Part shown: in pieces, positions 61,556 to 64,000 of the stretch
Layout of the letters: the number at the start of each line of letters is the position of its first letter
Numbering within the stretch: position 1 is the stretch's first letter
Assembly: GCA_017937925.1 (NCBI GenBank)
Contig: JAGBCQ010000022.1
Coordinates: 1 to 64,000 of the forward strand
DNA length: 64,000 bases
Direction of reading: 5' to 3'
From: Paraprevotella sp.
Lineage (GTDB): Bacteria > Bacteroidota > Bacteroidia > Bacteroidales > Bacteroidaceae
Program-made: the position numbers and the translations under genes
The notes under the pieces: model-generated
The model's input: only the letters and a program-made list of their open reading frames with translations
Database searches by the model: none
What the model was told of the DNA's origin: nothing

Positions 61556-63847
61556 TCAATGTATGAAGGTTATTTTATTAACTATAGCCTTCTTACCTTC
61601 TGAATTTGTGGATATGATGTTATAAACACCTGAGGACACGCGTCTGCCGGTCTGATCTTTTCCATTCCATGTAAAGAGTCCACCATTGCTATGACCTGAA
61701 TATATAACTTGTCCGGTTATAGTAGCTATTTTAACTTCAGCATTCATAGTAAGTCCATCTATTGTTATCAGACCATTATAATCGGGTTTTACGGGATTAG
61801 GATACACTTTGACATTGTCTTTATCTAGTTCGTCGGACGGTGTGTTGGCATCGCTCATATAAGACATCAAACCATCAAATGTACCTATCATCACTTCGCC
61901 AGTTTGAGGATTGACGGCTATGCTAAGTATTTCATCGGATATGAGTGGAGAATTTTCGGTTGTGAAATGTTGCAACATTTCTTGTCCGTCGGCACTGATT
62001 AAGTAGATACCATTGGAAGATGTACCTATCCATTTTCTATTGGCAGCGTCAACGGCAATACAATTAATTGACACGCCACTCAAGAGATAGTCAGCATAAT
62101 CCGTTCCATCATTTCTTGGTATTTTAACTTGAGTGTAGGTAAAGTTATCGCTAAAGAAATCATCTGAACTTGATATAACGAATGGACCAATGTCCGTACC
62201 TATCCAAATTTGTCCGTCATGGTCTTCAGCCATGCAGTTATACTGATAAGGAGAATAGGACAAACCGTCTTGATTGGTTATACTTTTTCTTATAATATAG
62301 GTGTCATCGTCATTGTCTTCTATAGTTCCATTGTAATCCAGACAGAATATACCTGCCCAACTAAGGCGCTGTGAATTCATCCACATACGTCCTCTTTGGT
62401 CGAATAAAATTTGAGGACAAGTAGGTGCCATCTTAATTTCAGGATAATACAAACGGTGCCAAGTTTTATCAGGTGTCATAATAACTATGAGTGTGTCAAC
62501 TTGACCGTTTACCATCCAAAGATTTCCGTCATCATCGTATTGTAATCCCATGCAGTTGACGTAATCGCGTGGGTTTCTAGCTCCGATGGCAATGCTGTCA
62601 ATCAAACTGTTGGTATAATCATATTGATTTGTGAAAGTGAGATTGTTGAATTCATACATTCCATGTCGTGCGGAAGATACATAGTGATGATTAGAATCTT
62701 TAGGGTCCTGTGCGATAGAAGTAACGTTGACGTATTTTAAATTGGTTTGTTCAGCAATGTTTTCCTCACTGAAATTGTACCAAGTATCGTTTTCGTAATA
62801 CATCACTGTTCCTTCGCGTACAATACCGCTATAGTTCAAGTCACCACCAGCAATTAATAGTCTGTTGCCGACGTAATGCATCTGACAAAAATAATCTCTT
62901 ACAGGACTATTTGGTTGTATGGCTGATGAAGTAGCAACGAATTGCTTTTCTTGAAGTGTGTAGGGTTGCAATCCTTTTATATTTTGACTTGCCCAATAAG
63001 TATTTTTGTGGTGAACAATGTAATTAAAATGATTGTCTTGATTGATTTCCTCTCGTTCTGTTATGGATTTGAAGAGGTAAGTTTTTTGGTTGTTGCCCGT
63101 TATCATTACATTTCCTTCACAAGAGAAATAAGTAAAGTTTCCCTTTTGTAAATCAGAAGCTTTCAAAGTATTCTTATCCAACTTGTAAACACCTTTCTTT
63201 TGGATAAACCCTATCAATTCATTATTGAAAAAGGCAAGTTCGTTATAAACACTGTTGTTTAAATAGGTCCAATTATTCTTATCCAAAAGATTCTGATTGA
63301 TATCGCCTTTGTAACAGCCGTTCTTCGAACTTATATAAATGTTTTCTTCATCTTTGATACAACTCAGAACATCTAAATTCAAATCGTATGTACTTTCAAA
63401 CTCTTCATATTCTGTGTCAATACTCAAAACTCCGAAATTAGTACTTATAAAGGCAGTTTTTCCGACAATAGAAAGGTTATTGATAATAAGATTGGGATAA
63501 TTTTTTTCTTTCAGTTGTTTAAGGTTGGTAACCTCATCGTTCGGATAAATTAAATCTACGTTACCGTTTTCATAGACCAAAACGAGTTTATCAGTGTCAT
63601 GACAATAGCGTATGAATTTAATTTTGGTATCATGTAAACCATTCAGTCGGTCGTAAACATAAACTTCAGTGTCTGATGTATTATAACTGAATAGATTTCC
63701 GTTGCATAGTGAATACACTTTATCATCTACCGGCACGTTGTATGTGGCTATTTGCAATGCCGGATAGGTTTTCCATGAACCGATTGCTTGACCTATCATG
63801 AACTGCGTGTACATCAATGTGACGAGTAATAAAATGTATTTTCTCAT
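61556..63847 (-). CDS. porZ: type IX secretion system component PorZ
   Basis: A 763-aa exported protein from the ATG at 63847 (MRKYILLLVTLMYTQFMIGQ). The body is made of beta-propeller-type repeats (YVYDRLNGLHDTKIKFIRY, LQYDDDGNLWMVNGQVDTLI, MAEDHDGQIWIGTDIGPFVI, AVDAANRKWIGTSSNGIYLI). The C-terminal domain VYPNPVKPDYNGLITIDGLT to KKAIVNKITFIH is of the T9SS sorting type. Length and layout fit Porphyromonas gingivalis PorZ (776 aa), part of the surface attachment complex that recognises A-LPS. The frame is open to 63943, but that part overlaps rdgB and lacks a signal peptide. rdgB ends 22 bases upstream. Confidence 0.88.
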   Translation of the reverse strand: MRKYILLLVTLMYTQFMIGQAIGSWKTYPALQIATYNVPVDDKVYSLCNGNLFSYNTSDTEVYVYDRLNGLHDTKIKFIRYCHDTDKLVLVYENGNVDLIYPNDEVTNLKQLKEKNYPNLIINNLSIVGKTAFISTNFGVLSIDTEYEEFESTYDLNLDVLSCIKDEENIYISSKNGCYKGDINQNLLDKNNWTYLNNSVYNELAFFNNELIGFIQKKGVYKLDKNTLKASDLQKGNFTYFSCEGNVMITGNNQKTYLFKSITEREEINQDNHFNYIVHHKNTYWASQNIKGLQPYTLQEKQFVATSSAIQPNSPVRDYFCQMHYVGNRLLIAGGDLNYSGIVREGTVMYYENDTWYNFSEENIAEQTNLKYVNVTSIAQDPKDSNHHYVSSARHGMYEFNNLTFTNQYDYTNSLIDSIAIGARNPRDYVNCMGLQYDDDGNLWMVNGQVDTLIVIMTPDKTWHRLYYPEIKMAPTCPQILFDQRGRMWMNSQRLSWAGIFCLDYNGTIEDNDDDTYIIRKSITNQDGLSYSPYQYNCMAEDHDGQIWIGTDIGPFVISSSDDFFSDNFTYTQVKIPRNDGTDYADYLLSGVSINCIAVDAANRKWIGTSSNGIYLISADGQEMLQHFTTENSPLISDEILSIAVNPQTGEVMIGTFDGLMSYMSDANTPSDELDKDNVKVYPNPVKPDYNGLITIDGLTMNAEVKIATITGQVIYSGHSNGGLFTWNGKDQTGRRVSSGVYNIISTNSEGKKAIVNKITFIH

Positions 63848-63869
63848 ATTGTTAGGCTTTATTATGAGT

Positions 63870-64000
63870 TTATGTTTTCGACAAATATTCGCAGAGAGCA
63901 GCGACGGCGCGAGCGCGATGACTGATTTTGTTTTTGATGTCATTACCTAATTCGGCAAAAGTCTCTGCGTATCCATCAGGTTGGAATATCGGGTCATAAC
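63870..64000 (-). CDS. rdgB: non-canonical purine NTP pyrophosphatase (RdgB/HAM1), 3' end
   Basis: The minus strand from the right edge reads [20 protein letters not shown] and then [22 protein letters not shown] before the TAA at 63870-63872. YDPIF.P.GY..TFAEL and K...SHR.RA are the C-terminal signature of RdgB/HAM1, which hydrolyses ITP and XTP to keep them out of nucleic acids. About 43 codons are in the window; the rest lies beyond the edge. It probably forms a transcription unit with porZ. Confidence 0.9.
   Translation of the reverse strand, partial: YDPIFQPDGYAETFAELGNDIKNKISHRARAVAALCEYLSKT

Noticed and set aside
1..64000. CRISPR arrays, insertion sequences, integrases and prophage genes
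   Set aside because: No regularly spaced repeats, transposase or integrase motifs were found; the only repeats are short inverted or tandem ones listed separately.

Overview
The window is chromosomal DNA of a bacterium of the order Bacteroidales (phylum Bacteroidetes). The evidence is the repeated TAnnTTTG -7 promoter box, a SusC/SusD pair under an ECF sigma/FecR system, the gene orders ftsX-DUF3098-uppP-truB-queA-folK and DUF4271-hemD-rnpA-yidD-tatD-tyrS, menaquinone genes, meso-diaminopimelate dehydrogenase, a propionate/succinate-type CoA transferase, and a PorZ-type component of the type IX secretion system (T9SS). I cannot place it at genus level. No insertion sequence, prophage or CRISPR array was seen.

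Layout. 1-7.1 kb: the 5' end of a GH51 arabinofuranosidase; metK behind a SAM-II riboswitch; a LOG-family gene; the DUF4271-hemD-rnpA-yidD-tatD-tyrS run; and tRNA-Gln. 7.2-13.4 kb: a palindrome cluster, then a His-rich small protein and a CusB/CusA/TolC-type metal efflux operon. 13.4-20.2 kb: an SDR dehydrogenase converging on the ftsX-to-folK housekeeping operon and miaB. 20.3-27.1 kb: a possible small RNA, a CoA transferase, a C1 peptidase, ddh and two OmpA-like paralogues. 27.1-29.3 kb: menE-menC. 29.5-44.3 kb: a block entirely on the + strand holding aqpZ, then ECF sigma, FecR, SusC, SusD, DUF4843 lipoprotein, PKD-like lipoprotein, a thioredoxin-domain protein, a YD/Fn3-like protein with a T9SS-like C-terminus, and an alpha/beta hydrolase. 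44.3-49.1 kb: menB-menD-menF and a HAD-hotdog fusion. 49.1-57.6 kb: a gene-free stretch with hairpins and repeats, dacB, a PH-like protein, nadB, a radical SAM protein, an HHH/beta-barrel protein, DUF4294 and a TrmH methyltransferase. 57.6-64 kb: an AT-rich nadA plus deoxyaminosugar cluster, then porZ and the 3' end of rdgB.

How the genes connect. The men genes stand in two blocks on the same strand, in the order menF-menD-menB ... menC-menE, with the 15-kb + strand block between them. This looks like one ancestral men operon opened by insertion or rearrangement. The central block resembles a complete trans-envelope-signalled importer: an STN domain on SusC, FecR, an ECF sigma factor and accessory surface lipoproteins. 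It carries no carbohydrate-active enzyme, so its ligand is unknown. porZ and the C-terminal domain of the YD/Fn3-like protein both point to an active T9SS. The sugar-nucleotide genes next to porZ could contribute to surface glycan, but that link is only positional.

Start codons were moved inward from the longest frame for several genes (rnpA, kduD-like, miaB, ompA-like 2, menC, menE, sigma, susD, DUF4843, HAD fusion, menD, radical SAM, porZ). The reasons are a GTG/TTG longest start, a promoter or hairpin lying inside the extension, or a clear signal peptide or family N-terminus further in.
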